A stretch of 32,012 nucleotides of DNA from DASYHQ01 sp038223165 (GCA_038223165.1 JBBRHE010000012.1:1-32012), one strand, 5' to 3'. Shown: positions 23,861 through 32,012, numbered from the stretch's first letter. Notes: generated by a model from the letters alone, not told the origin. A program made the numbers and translations.

Positions 23861-24303
23861 CTGGACGCACCTTGACCCTCAGCGAGCACCCACGGGTCAG
23901 GATGGCCAGAAGTACACACACTCTCCCCCTGAGGCTTGGATCAGGCGGAGCTAATCGGAAATTTGGTTTTCGTTGAAGCTAAGCGATTGGCAACAACGCC
24001 AATGACACGGCCTCACCCACGAAACCTAAGTCTGCACCCACGAACAGCCGCAAGGTTATTCTCCCGCAAGGTCCAGTCAAGACAATTCTTCGACACGAGG
24101 TTCGCTAACGTCCCCAGCTTCAACCGAGCGCATCCGCTTAACCATCTATAACGGCTGGGGAGGGAAGTGGTTGACGTTTAGACGCACCTCTATGTAAAAA
24201 AGCTGAAATTTCTTAATCCCTCATTTCTTCGGAGCTCGCTACACTGCTGCCCGTTGCCGCCAAGGACAGTGGGTGTCCTGCTGGGGTCATATCGAGGTAC
24301 AGC
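23861..24303. promoter_or_regulatory. Divergent intergenic region of two surface-protein genes
   Basis: These 443 bases separate the giant gene (minus) from the Kelch gene (plus) and should hold both promoters. A perfect dyad ATTGGC-AACAAC-GCCAAT lies at 23986-24003 and could bind a shared regulator. TTGACG (24171-24176) followed by TATGTA (24191-24196) has only 14 bases between, so it is a poor sigma-70 promoter. GAGG 6 bases before ATG 24304 is a fair ribosome site. No small gene is convincing here. Confidence 0.4.
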
Positions 24304-26529
24304 ATGATGGGTCGTAAAACGCGACGTCGGGAGTTCGTTTCTTTTTCACAGGTGGTGATGGAGTCGCTCGAACAGCGACAGTTGCTCTGCACCAACCCGT
24401 ACGATCTTGCCAGCCATTCGAGCATGGTGACGGCCGCCAGCACGCACACGGCGCTGGCGATCAACGCGGGGGGTGCAAACTTCACCGACGCCGATGGGCA
24501 GCTCTGGTCGGCGGACACGGGCTACGTTGGAGGCGCAACCATCTCACCGACACCACCGGTCTCGGTTGCGGATTCGGTGGATGACCGGCTCTACTCAGAC
24601 CGCAGGTATAGTGGGGCTCAGTTCCGCTACGACGTGCCGACCGTCGACGGTGAGTATGTCCTTCAATTGAATTTCGTCGAGGCGAGCTACAACGTCGCCG
24701 GCAAGCGTCTGTTCAACGTCGTCGCCGAAGGGCAGCAGATCCTGACAGGCTTCGACATCTACGCCGCCGGGGGTTACCGAGCCGCCGTCGTGCGCGAGTT
24801 TGTTGTCACCGTGACCGGTGGGGCGTTGAACCTGAATTTCATCGCGATTCAGGGAAACGCGATCATCAGTGCAATTAAGCTGACCTACGTCGGCCCTGGC
24901 GAAGATCCCGGAGAGCCCCAGCAGGACGACTTCGTCATCGACAACGACGACGCCCAGTTTACCGGCACTTGGACGGCATCGAGCAGCTTCCCCGGTTTTT
25001 ACGGCTCCAACTACCGCCACGACGGCGCCGGCTCCAAGGGCCTGAAGGAAGCCAAGTATGTCCCCAACTTCGCGACCGCGGGTCTCTACGAGGTGCTGAT
25101 CCGCTACGCGGCCAACAGCAATCGCGCCAGCAACGTGCCCTATGTCGTGCTCGACGCCAACGGTGCGACGACGACCCTCGTCAACCAGAAGAGTGGTGGC
25201 GCGACATGGATGACGCTTGGCGAGTACCAGTTCAACACCGGAACCGCCGGCAACGTGACGATCAAAACGACCGGCACCAGTGGGTACGTCATCGCCGACG
25301 CGGTGCGGTTCGTCTACAAGGGTGAACCGGCCGCACCGGTGGCGCCGACAAGCCTCACGGTCCTCCCCGCCTCGGCCAGTTCACTGCGGCTGGCTTGGAC
25401 GGATGCATCTCTGAACGAAAGCGGCTTCAAGATCGAGCGACGCCTGCAGGGGTCGACCAGCTTTGCCGAGATTGCTCAGGTCGGGCGCAACACGAATTCG
25501 TACCTCGACAGCGGCCGTGTCGCGGGCACGACGTACGAGTACCGTGTTCGTGCGACCAACTCGGTTGGTGATTCTGCCTACAGCCCGATCGCCAGTGGAA
25601 CCCCGTCGGGGGAGACTGCGTTTACGCAGATCGCGTGGTCGAGCCTGAGCTCACCGTCTCCGGTTACACGCTCCGAAGCCCTCAAGGGCGTCGTCGACGG
25701 AAAACTCTATGTGTTCGGTGGATTCGGCGCCGGCTCGGCCGGGCCGATCGTCCGGTCGGACGTATACGACCCCAAGACCAACAAATGGACCCGTATCAAG
25801 GACCTGCCCGCCCGGCTTACCCATGTGGGCGTCACGGTCGTCGGGCGCGAGATCTGGTTCGCGGGTGGGTACACCGGCACCGGCACCTCGGGTTACGCCC
25901 AGACGTTCGCGACGCGCAACGTCTGGATCTACAATGTCGATTCCAACACCTACCGCGCCGGCCCTCTACTGCCATTGGCCCGTGGGTCGGGCGCGCTGGT
26001 CTACACGGAAGGTTACCTTTACTTCTTCAACGGGGTCGACAGCTCGCGCAAGGACCGTGGTGAAGGTTGGAAGCTGAAGGTCGGTGAAACGACCTGGACG
26101 GCGATCAAGACGAACCCCAACCCGCGCAGTCACCTTGGTTTTGCGGCCCTTGAGGGCATGGTCTACGCCATCGGCGGACAACACAACACCGACGCCCTGC
26201 TGACGACACAGACCGACTCGCAGGTCTACAACCCGTCCAATAACACCTGGACCCAACTGGCTGTCCTGCCTCGTGGGGTGTCTCATATCTCGTCTTCGAC
26301 GTTCACGATGGGGTCGCGCATCATCGCGATCGGTGGGGAGTACGCCTACACGAAGGGCGTCGCCGACGTGCTGGCGTTCGACCCGAAGCTCAACACGTGG
26401 ACCCGGTTGACGTCCGTCCCCTACAACAGCAACTCCGCCGTCGCCGACGTCATCGACGGGTGGATCTATAACGGCACCGGCAGCAGCACGGCGGCCATGA
26501 TGTTCTACGTCGGCAAACCGATCACCTGA
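24304..26529 (+). CDS. LEPR-XLL secreted protein: Malectin, golvesin-like, FN3 and Kelch domains
   Basis: The 741-residue protein begins MMGRKTRRR and has the export-associated motif LEQRQLL just after residue 20. A malectin-like carbohydrate-binding domain (about 47-200: INAGGANFTDADGQLW, YVLQLNFVEASYN, LNLNFIAIQGNAIISAI) is followed by a golvesin C-terminal-like domain (about 209-339: YRHDGAGSKG, GTSGYVIADAVRF), an FN3 domain (about 343-436), and a Kelch beta-propeller (about 439-740). The propeller repeats read LYVFGGFG, IWFAGGYTG, VYAIGGQH and IIAIGGEY, each paired with NKWT/NTWT. All these modules bind glycans or proteins, so an extracellular adhesive or polysaccharide-binding role is likely. 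The golvesin domain is closely related in pattern to those in the neighbouring giant protein. It lies directly upstream of the exopolysaccharide cluster. Confidence 0.88.
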   Translation: MMGRKTRRREFVSFSQVVMESLEQRQLLCTNPYDLASHSSMVTAASTHTALAINAGGANFTDADGQLWSADTGYVGGATISPTPPVSVADSVDDRLYSDRRYSGAQFRYDVPTVDGEYVLQLNFVEASYNVAGKRLFNVVAEGQQILTGFDIYAAGGYRAAVVREFVVTVTGGALNLNFIAIQGNAIISAIKLTYVGPGEDPGEPQQDDFVIDNDDAQFTGTWTASSSFPGFYGSNYRHDGAGSKGLKEAKYVPNFATAGLYEVLIRYAANSNRASNVPYVVLDANGATTTLVNQKSGGATWMTLGEYQFNTGTAGNVTIKTTGTSGYVIADAVRFVYKGEPAAPVAPTSLTVLPASASSLRLAWTDASLNESGFKIERRLQGSTSFAEIAQVGRNTNSYLDSGRVAGTTYEYRVRATNSVGDSAYSPIASGTPSGETAFTQIAWSSLSSPSPVTRSEALKGVVDGKLYVFGGFGAGSAGPIVRSDVYDPKTNKWTRIKDLPARLTHVGVTVVGREIWFAGGYTGTGTSGYAQTFATRNVWIYNVDSNTYRAGPLLPLARGSGALVYTEGYLYFFNGVDSSRKDRGEGWKLKVGETTWTAIKTNPNPRSHLGFAALEGMVYAIGGQHNTDALLTTQTDSQVYNPSNNTWTQLAVLPRGVSHISSSTFTMGSRIIAIGGEYAYTKGVADVLAFDPKLNTWTRLTSVPYNSNSAVADVIDGWIYNGTGSSTAAMMFYVGKPIT

Positions 26530-26926
26530 TCGGTTCCGTCGTCTGCAAAGGACCTAACTTAGAAGCGATCCTCTTCCGCGCCTCGAACGTGTCGGCGGGT
26601 GGTGGCAGACGTGATTGGAAAAACTGTTCATTGTGGTGACACGAACGATCTACGGTGCCTCACTACAACGGCTTATTCCGTTTGGGTCACTTTGCCACAT
26701 TATCGACCCCTATGGAAAAACTCGGATTGTTAAATTGGGCTGCTCCAGAATCTGTGGAGTATCGCGTTATTCAATGTCACACCGTCGAGAGTCGATGATT
26801 TTGTGAACAGCGCGGCAAACCGCTGCAATGGGAATGGGCAGAATAAAGGTGGCAAAACTGTTAATTTGGGTAACATATAAGCGAGATGAGGCACTAAGTA
26901 AGCGGAACGTAAGTTGAGTCTGGTTA

Positions 26927-26943
26927 TTGGCATCAAGTTCGCT
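26927..26943 (+). promoter_or_regulatory. Candidate sigma-54 promoter
   Basis: TTGGCATCAAGTTCGCT has the essential GG and GC dinucleotides exactly 10 bases apart and matches most of the -24/-12 consensus TTGGCAC-N5-TTGC. Sigma-54 control of exopolysaccharide genes is known in other bacteria. No activator gene is in the window. Confidence 0.3.
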
Positions 26944-26983
26944 ACGTCCGCAATTATGAAAGTCGACTGAGCCTAGTTTTTGC

Positions 26984-27012
26984 TTGACGCGAGGTCGTTT
27001 ACAGAGTTTATT
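26984..27012 (+). promoter_or_regulatory. Probable sigma-70 type promoter of the exopolysaccharide genes
   Basis: TTGACG (26984-26989, five of six) and TTTATT (27007-27012, four of six) are 17 bases apart. The transcript would carry a leader of about 220 bases before ATG 27239. Confidence 0.4.
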
Positions 27013-27238
27013 GAAAGTGCCTCGTGGGTGCTTTGATTCGGGATCGTGGGTGATTTCGCCGTTGGTTGACCCGCAGTGGTTGTCGATGACGAGATGTTCG
27101 GTCCCGGAAAAGTAGTAGCAGACGAATGACCGAAGCCGGTCGAGTATCAGGGAATTCCTTGATGCTCGTGTCCAGGTTGCACCGTATGTGCGGACCTGTG
27201 TTTCGTTTGCTCGCCACGGGTTGCACTGGAGTGGGAAG

Positions 27239-29233
27239 ATGAAGAACTTTCTGTCGCGCCGGTCCTCGGGTGAATCCTCGGCGATGAGCCGTGGTGCTGA
27301 CGTCCACATGATTGACGCCAGTGAAGGACAGGCGGCCGAACTAACACCGCGGTCCGTGCTTGCCATCGGGTGGAAGCGCAAGTGGATGATCGTCGGTTGC
27401 GTCGGTCTGGCGCTGGTCGGTGGTTTGTTTTACCTCAAGAACGCAACGCCGCAATACACCGGCTACGCCAAGCTCTACATTAAGAAGAACGCGCCGACGC
27501 TCATCAGCAGTGACGGCGCAGCCGTCCTCGGCAACGACGAAACCCTGATCTACACGCAGACCGCGCTCATGACCTCAAGCCCGGTCATCAACGACGCGAT
27601 CTCGCGCATGACCCCCAGCACGATGCTGACGTTTGCCGAGACGACCGACCCAGCCGGTTTCCTGAAAACCGAGCTGATAATCGAGGTGGGAAAGCGCGAC
27701 GGCATCCTGACCCTCTCGTTCGACTCTCCGAGCCGCGACGAAGCCGCACAGGTTGTCGGCGCTGTCATCGATGCGTACCGCGCTTACCAGGCCAATCAGA
27801 ATAAGACCTCAGCCAGTGAAGTGCTGACCGTGCTGCAGCGCGAGAAAGACAAGCGCGTTGCAGAGCTGGACGTGAAGCGCAAGGAACAGACCGAGTTCCT
27901 CAAGAGCCACGGTCAGATCTCGTTCAAGACGAACGACAAGGGCAACATTATCTACCAGCGGTTGGCCAAGCTCTCCGACGAGCTGACGTCCGCCCAGATC
28001 GCCGCGCTGAATGCCAAGGTCAACCTCGGCAGTTCCAACACCCCGTCCGCGTCGCGCAACCAGGTCGCATTGACCCAGGGTCGCGCCGATGAACTGACCA
28101 AGGCGTTCGAGGAACAGCAGAAGCTCGCGTTGCAGCTCAACGCCAGTGAGGCCGAATACAACAGCCTGACGACGGAAGTCGCGCGGCTCGAGCGCCTGCT
28201 CGATACGCTCGACGCCCGCATGAAGGAACTGGACCTGGCTCAGGACGGTGGTGGGACGAACATCTCGATCATCGAACAGGCCGCTGCCTCGGCCGGTCCC
28301 ACGAACCCCAACCGCAGCAAGGCGCTGGGCATCTCCGTCCTCGCCGGCCTGTTGCTCGGTGCCAGCCTCGTCACCTTGCGTGAACTGACCGACGAGCGCC
28401 TCCGCAGTTCCGACGACATCATCGCCACGCTCGGGATGCCCGTGCTCGGCATGATCCCACACATGAACGGTCGACAGAGCCCGGCGATTCGTGGTCGCAA
28501 GGTTCAACTCGAATTCATGAGCGACGTCGCCGAGGCGTACCGCACGCTCCGCACGAGCATCTACTTCGGCACCCGCAACGACCCGGCCAAGACACTGCTC
28601 GTGACCAGCCCCAGCCAGGGTGACGGCAAGAGCACGACCGCCAGCAACCTGGCGATCGCGATCGCTCAGGCCGGTCGCCGCACACTGATCGTCGACACCG
28701 ACTTCCGTCGTCCGCAATTGCACAAGATCTTCGAGATCAAGGACGAAACGGGCCTGAGTAGCGTGCTCGCGGGTCGAGAGACGCTCGACAAAGCCATCCA
28801 TCAGACGGGTGTGAAGGGCCTGGAAATTCTGCCCTGTGGTCCGATTCCGTCGAACCCGAGTGAAATCCTCAACAGCGACGCGTTTGCCAAGCTGCTGATG
28901 AGCCTCTCGAGCCGGTACGACATGATCGTGCTCGACAGCCCGCCGGTCTCACCGGTGACGGATGCCCGCATCCTGGGCGCGATCTGCGATGCGACCTTGC
29001 TGGTTCTCAAGACCGACAAGAGCACCCGCAAGAACGCCACGCTCTCGGCCGACGCGCTGCACAGCGTCGGGGCGCGGCTCCTGGGCGTCGTCTGCAACGG
29101 TGTAACCCGCAAGAAGGGTTCAGAACGCTACTACACGGGTTACGGTTACGGCTACCCGCGCTCAGGTCAGAGTCGCCATAATGGTGGTTCAGGTGAGGCG
29201 CGCCGGTTGCCGGTAAGCCAAATGTCTGAGTAA
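27239..29233 (+). CDS. Polysaccharide co-polymerase / bacterial tyrosine autokinase (Wzz-BY-kinase fusion)
   Basis: The protein controls chain length and export of an exopolysaccharide at the inner membrane through tyrosine phosphorylation. ATG 27239 is chosen for the GGAG 7 bases upstream; a GTG at 27188 is less likely. A Wzz domain is bounded by membrane helices at about 47-66 and 359-378, with a long coiled-coil-rich periplasmic part between them. The cytoplasmic BY-kinase has Walker A SQGDGKST (459-466), Walker A' LIVDTDFRRP (483-492) and Walker B MIVLDSPP (562-569). The C-terminal tail contains the tyrosine cluster Y631, Y632, Y635, Y637 and Y639, the usual autophosphorylation site. All key residues are intact in the 664-residue product. 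It opens a co-directional cluster with a sugar transferase and a glycosyltransferase. Confidence 0.94.
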   Translation: MKNFLSRRSSGESSAMSRGADVHMIDASEGQAAELTPRSVLAIGWKRKWMIVGCVGLALVGGLFYLKNATPQYTGYAKLYIKKNAPTLISSDGAAVLGNDETLIYTQTALMTSSPVINDAISRMTPSTMLTFAETTDPAGFLKTELIIEVGKRDGILTLSFDSPSRDEAAQVVGAVIDAYRAYQANQNKTSASEVLTVLQREKDKRVAELDVKRKEQTEFLKSHGQISFKTNDKGNIIYQRLAKLSDELTSAQIAALNAKVNLGSSNTPSASRNQVALTQGRADELTKAFEEQQKLALQLNASEAEYNSLTTEVARLERLLDTLDARMKELDLAQDGGGTNISIIEQAAASAGPTNPNRSKALGISVLAGLLLGASLVTLRELTDERLRSSDDIIATLGMPVLGMIPHMNGRQSPAIRGRKVQLEFMSDVAEAYRTLRTSIYFGTRNDPAKTLLVTSPSQGDGKSTTASNLAIAIAQAGRRTLIVDTDFRRPQLHKIFEIKDETGLSSVLAGRETLDKAIHQTGVKGLEILPCGPIPSNPSEILNSDAFAKLLMSLSSRYDMIVLDSPPVSPVTDARILGAICDATLLVLKTDKSTRKNATLSADALHSVGARLLGVVCNGVTRKKGSERYYTGYGYGYPRSGQSRHNGGSGEARRLPVSQMSE

Positions 29234-29350
29234 CGATTTTCCATGAGTGGGTGTCCTCGGATGTGGGTTCGAGGATCGACAAAGCACTGGTCAAGCAAAG
29301 AGAAGGAGCTTGTTCAACAGATTGAAGTGGGATGACGGGCTGGAAGCGCG

Positions 29351-29596
29351 ATGAGTTTCACGCGCAACCGACAACGTCGTCCAGACCGAGATGTAAGTGA
29401 TGTTGTTGGGGACGGTTTAGCTTCAACGAGTGACAACAGGACCGATCGCAGCTGGGTGAACCTGGATCTCGTCGTTCGGCAGTGGGTGTCGACGGACGGT
29501 TCGGGTGACGTGGATGCGAACAGCGATTGGTTCCAGCGCTTCTTAGGGTTCGCGTCCGAAAGAGACCTTCGGCCCGTTAGCCAAACGGGCTCGTAA
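29351..29596 (+). CDS. Possible small hydrophilic protein
   Basis: An 81-residue frame starts at ATG 29351 with GGAAG 4 bases upstream. The product is rich in Asp, Ser and Arg, has no membrane segment, and includes a Trp/Leu-rich stretch (WVNLDLVVRQW). I recognise no family. It lies in the 440-base gap between the tyrosine kinase gene and the sugar transferase gene and would be co-transcribed. It may be a small accessory protein of the cluster or a chance frame. Confidence 0.3.
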   Translation: MSFTRNRQRRPDRDVSDVVGDGLASTSDNRTDRSWVNLDLVVRQWVSTDGSGDVDANSDWFQRFLGFASERDLRPVSQTGS

Positions 29597-29628
29597 GTGG
29601 GAATGCACTGGCCGCCGGAAACGGCCAG
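29572..29628 (+). promoter_or_regulatory. Two consecutive hairpins before the sugar transferase gene
   Basis: GCCCGTT-AGCCA-AACGGGC (29572-29590) and CTGGCCG-CCGGAAA-CGGCCAG (29608-29628, followed by TTTCG) are perfect 7-base stems. They lie about 50-100 bases before ATG 29676. They may act as mRNA processing or attenuation signals between the kinase and transferase genes. Confidence 0.4.
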
Positions 29629-29675
29629 TTTCGTAGGTCACTGTGAAGGGTGGCCTCGAGGGAAGGGGTAAGAAT

Positions 29676-30920
29676 ATGCGTACGGTAATTTCAGAACAGG
29701 GTCGCAGTTCGCGATTGCTGACGATCGTTCGAGGCCTGCGTGGCGTTTCATCCCGCGCAGAGATCGACCGGGTCATCCAGCGAGAGACGGCCCGCGCCGA
29801 TCGGACGGGCCACGAGTTCAGCCTCGTGCTCTTTCGCGTGAAGTCGACCCGCCGGTTCTCCATCAGCACACAACGGCTGGTGAAGACGGTGATGAACCGC
29901 ATCCGCAACACGGATGAAATGGGCTGGTTCGACGAGAAGCATCTGTGCGTCATGCTGCCCGACACCGGCGCAGCGGGCTCGTGGCGCTTCGCCGAAGACG
30001 TCTGCGACTTGATCGCCTCGCGGGCGCCGCGCCCGATCTTCGTCGTCTACAGCTACCCGACCGACTGGCTTGACGGCGCCGGCCCGACGACCCGTCCGCA
30101 GGAGACCGACCACCCCAACCGCCGCAACAACGACTCGCATCGCGGTGGTGGTGGGACATCGTCCGGTGGTGGCAGTAACGGCACCGGTGGGTCGAGCAAT
30201 GGCACCGGCTTGTCAAACGGTCACGCCCGCGACCTGGCGGTCACAGCGATCGACGACGCCGATGACGAAATGGACGGCAACAACCGCAGCAAGCCACTCG
30301 AAAACCTGCTGATCAAGAAAATGCCCTGGTGGAAGCGCACCATCGACATCGTCGGTGCCCTCGTGGGCATTCTGCTGGCCAGCCCGTTTCTGATCGCAGC
30401 GTGCATCGGCATCAAGCTGACCGAGCCGCGCGGTCCGATCATCTTCTACCAGCGCCGAAGCGGCCTGGGTGGCCGACCCTTCTGGATCTTCAAGTTCCGC
30501 ACGATGTGCGTCGGTGCCGAAAAGATGCGCGATGCGCTCAAGGCCCAGTCCGAGCAGGACGGTCCGGCGTTCAAGATGAAACACGACCCGCGCATCACGC
30601 GAATCGGTAGGTTCCTCCGCAAGACGAGCATCGACGAGCTTCCGCAGTTGTTCAACATCCTGCGTGGCGACATGACGCTCGTCGGCCCGCGCCCACTGCC
30701 TATCAGCGAGCAGACCGCCTGTTCGATGTGGCAACGGCGTCGGTTGGATGTGACACCCGGCCTGACCTGCATCTGGCAGGTGAAGGGTCGCAGCCGTGTG
30801 ACGTTCGCCGAGTGGATGCGCATGGACCTCCAATACATCCGCCGACGCACACTGTGGCATGACGTGTCGCTGATCGCCCAGACCATCAAGAGCGTCCTGC
30901 TTCGAAATGGGGCGGTGTAA
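29676..30920 (+). CDS. Undecaprenyl-phosphate sugar phosphotransferase fused to a degenerate GGDEF-like domain
   Basis: The C-terminal part (about 215-414) is a bacterial sugar transferase of the WcaJ/PssY type. It starts polysaccharide synthesis by putting a sugar phosphate on the lipid carrier at the inner membrane. One membrane helix lies at about 222-248, followed by FYQRRSGLGGRPFWIFKFRTM, IDELPQLFNILRGDMTLVGPRP and TPGLTCIWQVKGRS. The usual polyprenyl transferases have four further N-terminal helices or none. Here the N-terminus is a soluble region (about 20-135) with a GGDEF-like outline (ETARADRTGHEFSLVLFRV, RNTDEMGWFDEKHLCVMLPDT). The signature is reduced to WFDEK (84-88), so cyclase activity is unlikely. 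A Gly/Ser/Asn-rich linker (about 145-185) joins the two. ATG 29676 has AAGGGG 7 bases upstream. The transferase call is firm; the GGDEF relationship is inference. Confidence 0.9.
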   Translation: MRTVISEQGRSSRLLTIVRGLRGVSSRAEIDRVIQRETARADRTGHEFSLVLFRVKSTRRFSISTQRLVKTVMNRIRNTDEMGWFDEKHLCVMLPDTGAAGSWRFAEDVCDLIASRAPRPIFVVYSYPTDWLDGAGPTTRPQETDHPNRRNNDSHRGGGGTSSGGGSNGTGGSSNGTGLSNGHARDLAVTAIDDADDEMDGNNRSKPLENLLIKKMPWWKRTIDIVGALVGILLASPFLIAACIGIKLTEPRGPIIFYQRRSGLGGRPFWIFKFRTMCVGAEKMRDALKAQSEQDGPAFKMKHDPRITRIGRFLRKTSIDELPQLFNILRGDMTLVGPRPLPISEQTACSMWQRRRLDVTPGLTCIWQVKGRSRVTFAEWMRMDLQYIRRRTLWHDVSLIAQTIKSVLLRNGAV

Positions 30921-30967
30921 TTCCCTTTCCGTTGTCCCCCGACGATGAAGTCCGTCGCGTATTTTGT

Positions 30968-30998
30968 ACGGCCTGCCCGCTCTGTGCGGGCAGGCCGT
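30968..30998. terminator. Perfect 13-base hairpin between transferase genes
   Basis: ACGGCCTGCCCGC and GCGGGCAGGCCGT pair perfectly around TCTGT. No T-run follows on either strand, so it is either a weak or factor-assisted terminator or an mRNA stability element 48 bases after the sugar transferase stop. Confidence 0.45.
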
Positions 30999-31153
30999 GG
31001 AAGAACCTACGTTCGGTTCGAAATTCGTTTGCAGTTTGTTGGCTTACACCCGGAAAGACGCCGCCCGCAAACGCCGAATAACACAACGTGGAGCTCCAGG
31101 AAATCGATCACGATTACCGGACCCTCCAGCGAACGAATCAGTGGAGTCTGTGT

Positions 31154-32005
31154 ATGCGTCCTTCGGAAATCCCCGCGACCCAGGTCCCCGCGCCATTGCC
31201 ACCGCATGGCCGCTGCGACGTGCTGGGCGTCGGCATCAGCTCGATTAACATCCCCCTGGCGCTGGAGACAATCAACAACTGGATTGCCCGCGGTCACAAG
31301 AGCTACGTCACGATCACGGGTGTGCATGGTGTGATGGAAAGCCAGAGCGACCCCGAACTGAAGCGCATTCACAACGCCGCCGGCCTGGTGACGCCCGACG
31401 GCATGCCGATGGTCTGGATGAACAAGCTGGCCGGCAACAGCCACGTCAGCCGGGTTTATGGGCCTGACCTCATGCTCGCCGTCTGCAAAGAATCGCAGAC
31501 ACGCAACTACAAGCACTTTTTCTACGGTGGCGCTGACGGCGTGGCCGATTTGCTGGTGTCGAAGTTGAAGGAAAAGTTCCCACAGCTGCAGGTCGTCGGC
31601 ACCTACTGCCCACCGTTCCGCAAGCTGACCCCCGACGAGGACCGCCAGCTCGTCGAACAGGTTAACGCAAGTGGCGCAGACATCGTGTGGGTCGGCCTGA
31701 GCACGCCCAAGCAGGAATACTGGATGAGCGAACATGTCGGCCGACTGAATTCGCCCGTCATGGTCGGTGTGGGCGCGGCGTTCGACTTCCACGCGGGCCT
31801 CAAGAGCCAGGCACCTGCGTGGATGCAGAAGACCGGCCTCGAATGGTTCTTCCGCCTCTGTACCGAGCCCAAGCGCCTCTGGAAGCGCTACCTGCGAAAC
31901 AACCCGCTGTTCGTCTTTTACGTGATGCTTCAGAAGCTGCGTTTGCGCAACTTCCGCGACGCCTCGTTTGAGCTGACGAAACCACCGGCGCTGGCCAGCG
32001 CGTGA
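31154..32005 (+). CDS. WecG/TagA/CpsF family glycosyltransferase
   Basis: These enzymes (GT26) add a sugar to a lipid-linked intermediate, usually the second sugar of a surface polysaccharide repeat unit. ATG 31154 (GGAG 7 bases upstream) is preferred to the GTG at 31088 because family homology begins just after it. The 283-residue product shows the typical segments VTPDGMPMVW, RVYGPDLM, FFYGGADGVADLL, ADIVWVGLSTPKQEYWM, and GVGAAFDFHAGLKSQAPAWMQKTGLEWFFRL, the last given as a landmark at about 205-235. The length fits the family. Together with the BY-kinase and sugar transferase genes it defines an exopolysaccharide locus that probably continues past the right edge of the window. Confidence 0.94.
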   Translation: MRPSEIPATQVPAPLPPHGRCDVLGVGISSINIPLALETINNWIARGHKSYVTITGVHGVMESQSDPELKRIHNAAGLVTPDGMPMVWMNKLAGNSHVSRVYGPDLMLAVCKESQTRNYKHFFYGGADGVADLLVSKLKEKFPQLQVVGTYCPPFRKLTPDEDRQLVEQVNASGADIVWVGLSTPKQEYWMSEHVGRLNSPVMVGVGAAFDFHAGLKSQAPAWMQKTGLEWFFRLCTEPKRLWKRYLRNNPLFVFYVMLQKLRLRNFRDASFELTKPPALASA

Positions 32006-32012
32006 CCTTTGC

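Larger units (their letters stand above)
26530..27238. promoter_or_regulatory. Long AT-richer regulatory region before the exopolysaccharide genes
   Basis: About 700 bases without a credible gene have visibly lower GC than their surroundings. A motif of the form TGG(A/C)AAAACTGTT(C/A)ATT occurs at 26615-26640 and 26849-26874 (20 of 26 bases identical), with a looser third version at 26711-26739. These could be binding sites for a regulator. A sigma-54-like site and a sigma-70-like promoter lie further downstream. A minus-strand frame covering 26767-27381 has no protein-like features. Confidence 0.5.

Noticed and set aside
26767..27381. 204-codon minus-strand frame in the region before the exopolysaccharide genes
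   Set aside because: It overlaps the 5' end of the kinase gene, contains no domain-like composition, and spans likely promoters.
27809..28801. 330-codon minus-strand frame opposite the BY-kinase
   Set aside because: It is an antisense shadow of a clearly intact kinase gene.

Overview
The window reads as a GC-rich bacterial chromosome segment, most likely from a planctomycete. Two very large secreted proteins begin with a basic N-terminus and an LE-x-R-x-(F/L)L motif (LEARTFL at 33-39 of one, LEQRQLL at about residue 23 of the other). This is the LEPR-XLL type of N-terminus known mainly from Planctomycetota, in particular Phycisphaerae. The taxonomic call is inference from that motif, from the Malectin/FN3/golvesin/Kelch surface-protein style, and from the PstA architecture. 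No rRNA, tRNA or CRISPR array was recognised.

Layout. (1) 1-3928: the end of a phosphate uptake operon (probable pstC tail, pstA, pstB, phoU). (2) 4086-5960: glmS, the entry step of amino-sugar synthesis, with its own promoter; glmS also lies beside the pst operon in E. coli. (3) 6002-13590: a run of mostly monocistronic housekeeping and stress genes on both strands: a Uma2 nuclease-fold protein, a duplicated polytopic membrane protein with a zinc ribbon, a glutathione peroxidase, a class II photolyase, a membrane-anchored alpha/beta hydrolase, a LexA/CI-like self-cleaving repressor, and a YceI protein. Four of these genes have a -10-like hexamer 8-9 bases before the ATG and no Shine-Dalgarno sequence, which suggests leaderless transcripts. 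Interspersed inverted repeats occupy several gaps. (4) 14105-23860, minus strand: a giant secreted multidomain protein (ConA-like, Ig-like, sugar-dehydrogenase propeller, ASH domains, 14 FN3 and 3 golvesin-like domains), split into two reading frames by one in-frame TAG at 19916-19918. (5) 24304-26529: a divergent Malectin-golvesin-FN3-Kelch surface protein. (6) 27239-32005: the start of an exopolysaccharide cluster: a Wzz/BY-kinase, a sugar-phosphate transferase fused to a degenerate GGDEF-like domain, and a WecG/TagA-type glycosyltransferase, behind a 700-base AT-richer regulatory region.

The strongest anomaly is the amber codon in the giant gene. The frame continues without a break after it. 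The sequence around it is a second copy of a module found intact about 1 kb upstream, and the TAG occupies the place of a sense codon in that copy with no gap. The gene is therefore one unit that is freshly mutated, mis-sequenced or read through. Other notable points are three tandem super-repeats of about 1.55 kb inside this gene, the GGDEF-like/transferase fusion, the repressor with LexA-like Ser/Lys spacing and a matching operator, and a perfect 26-bp inverted repeat between the divergent peroxidase and photolyase genes.
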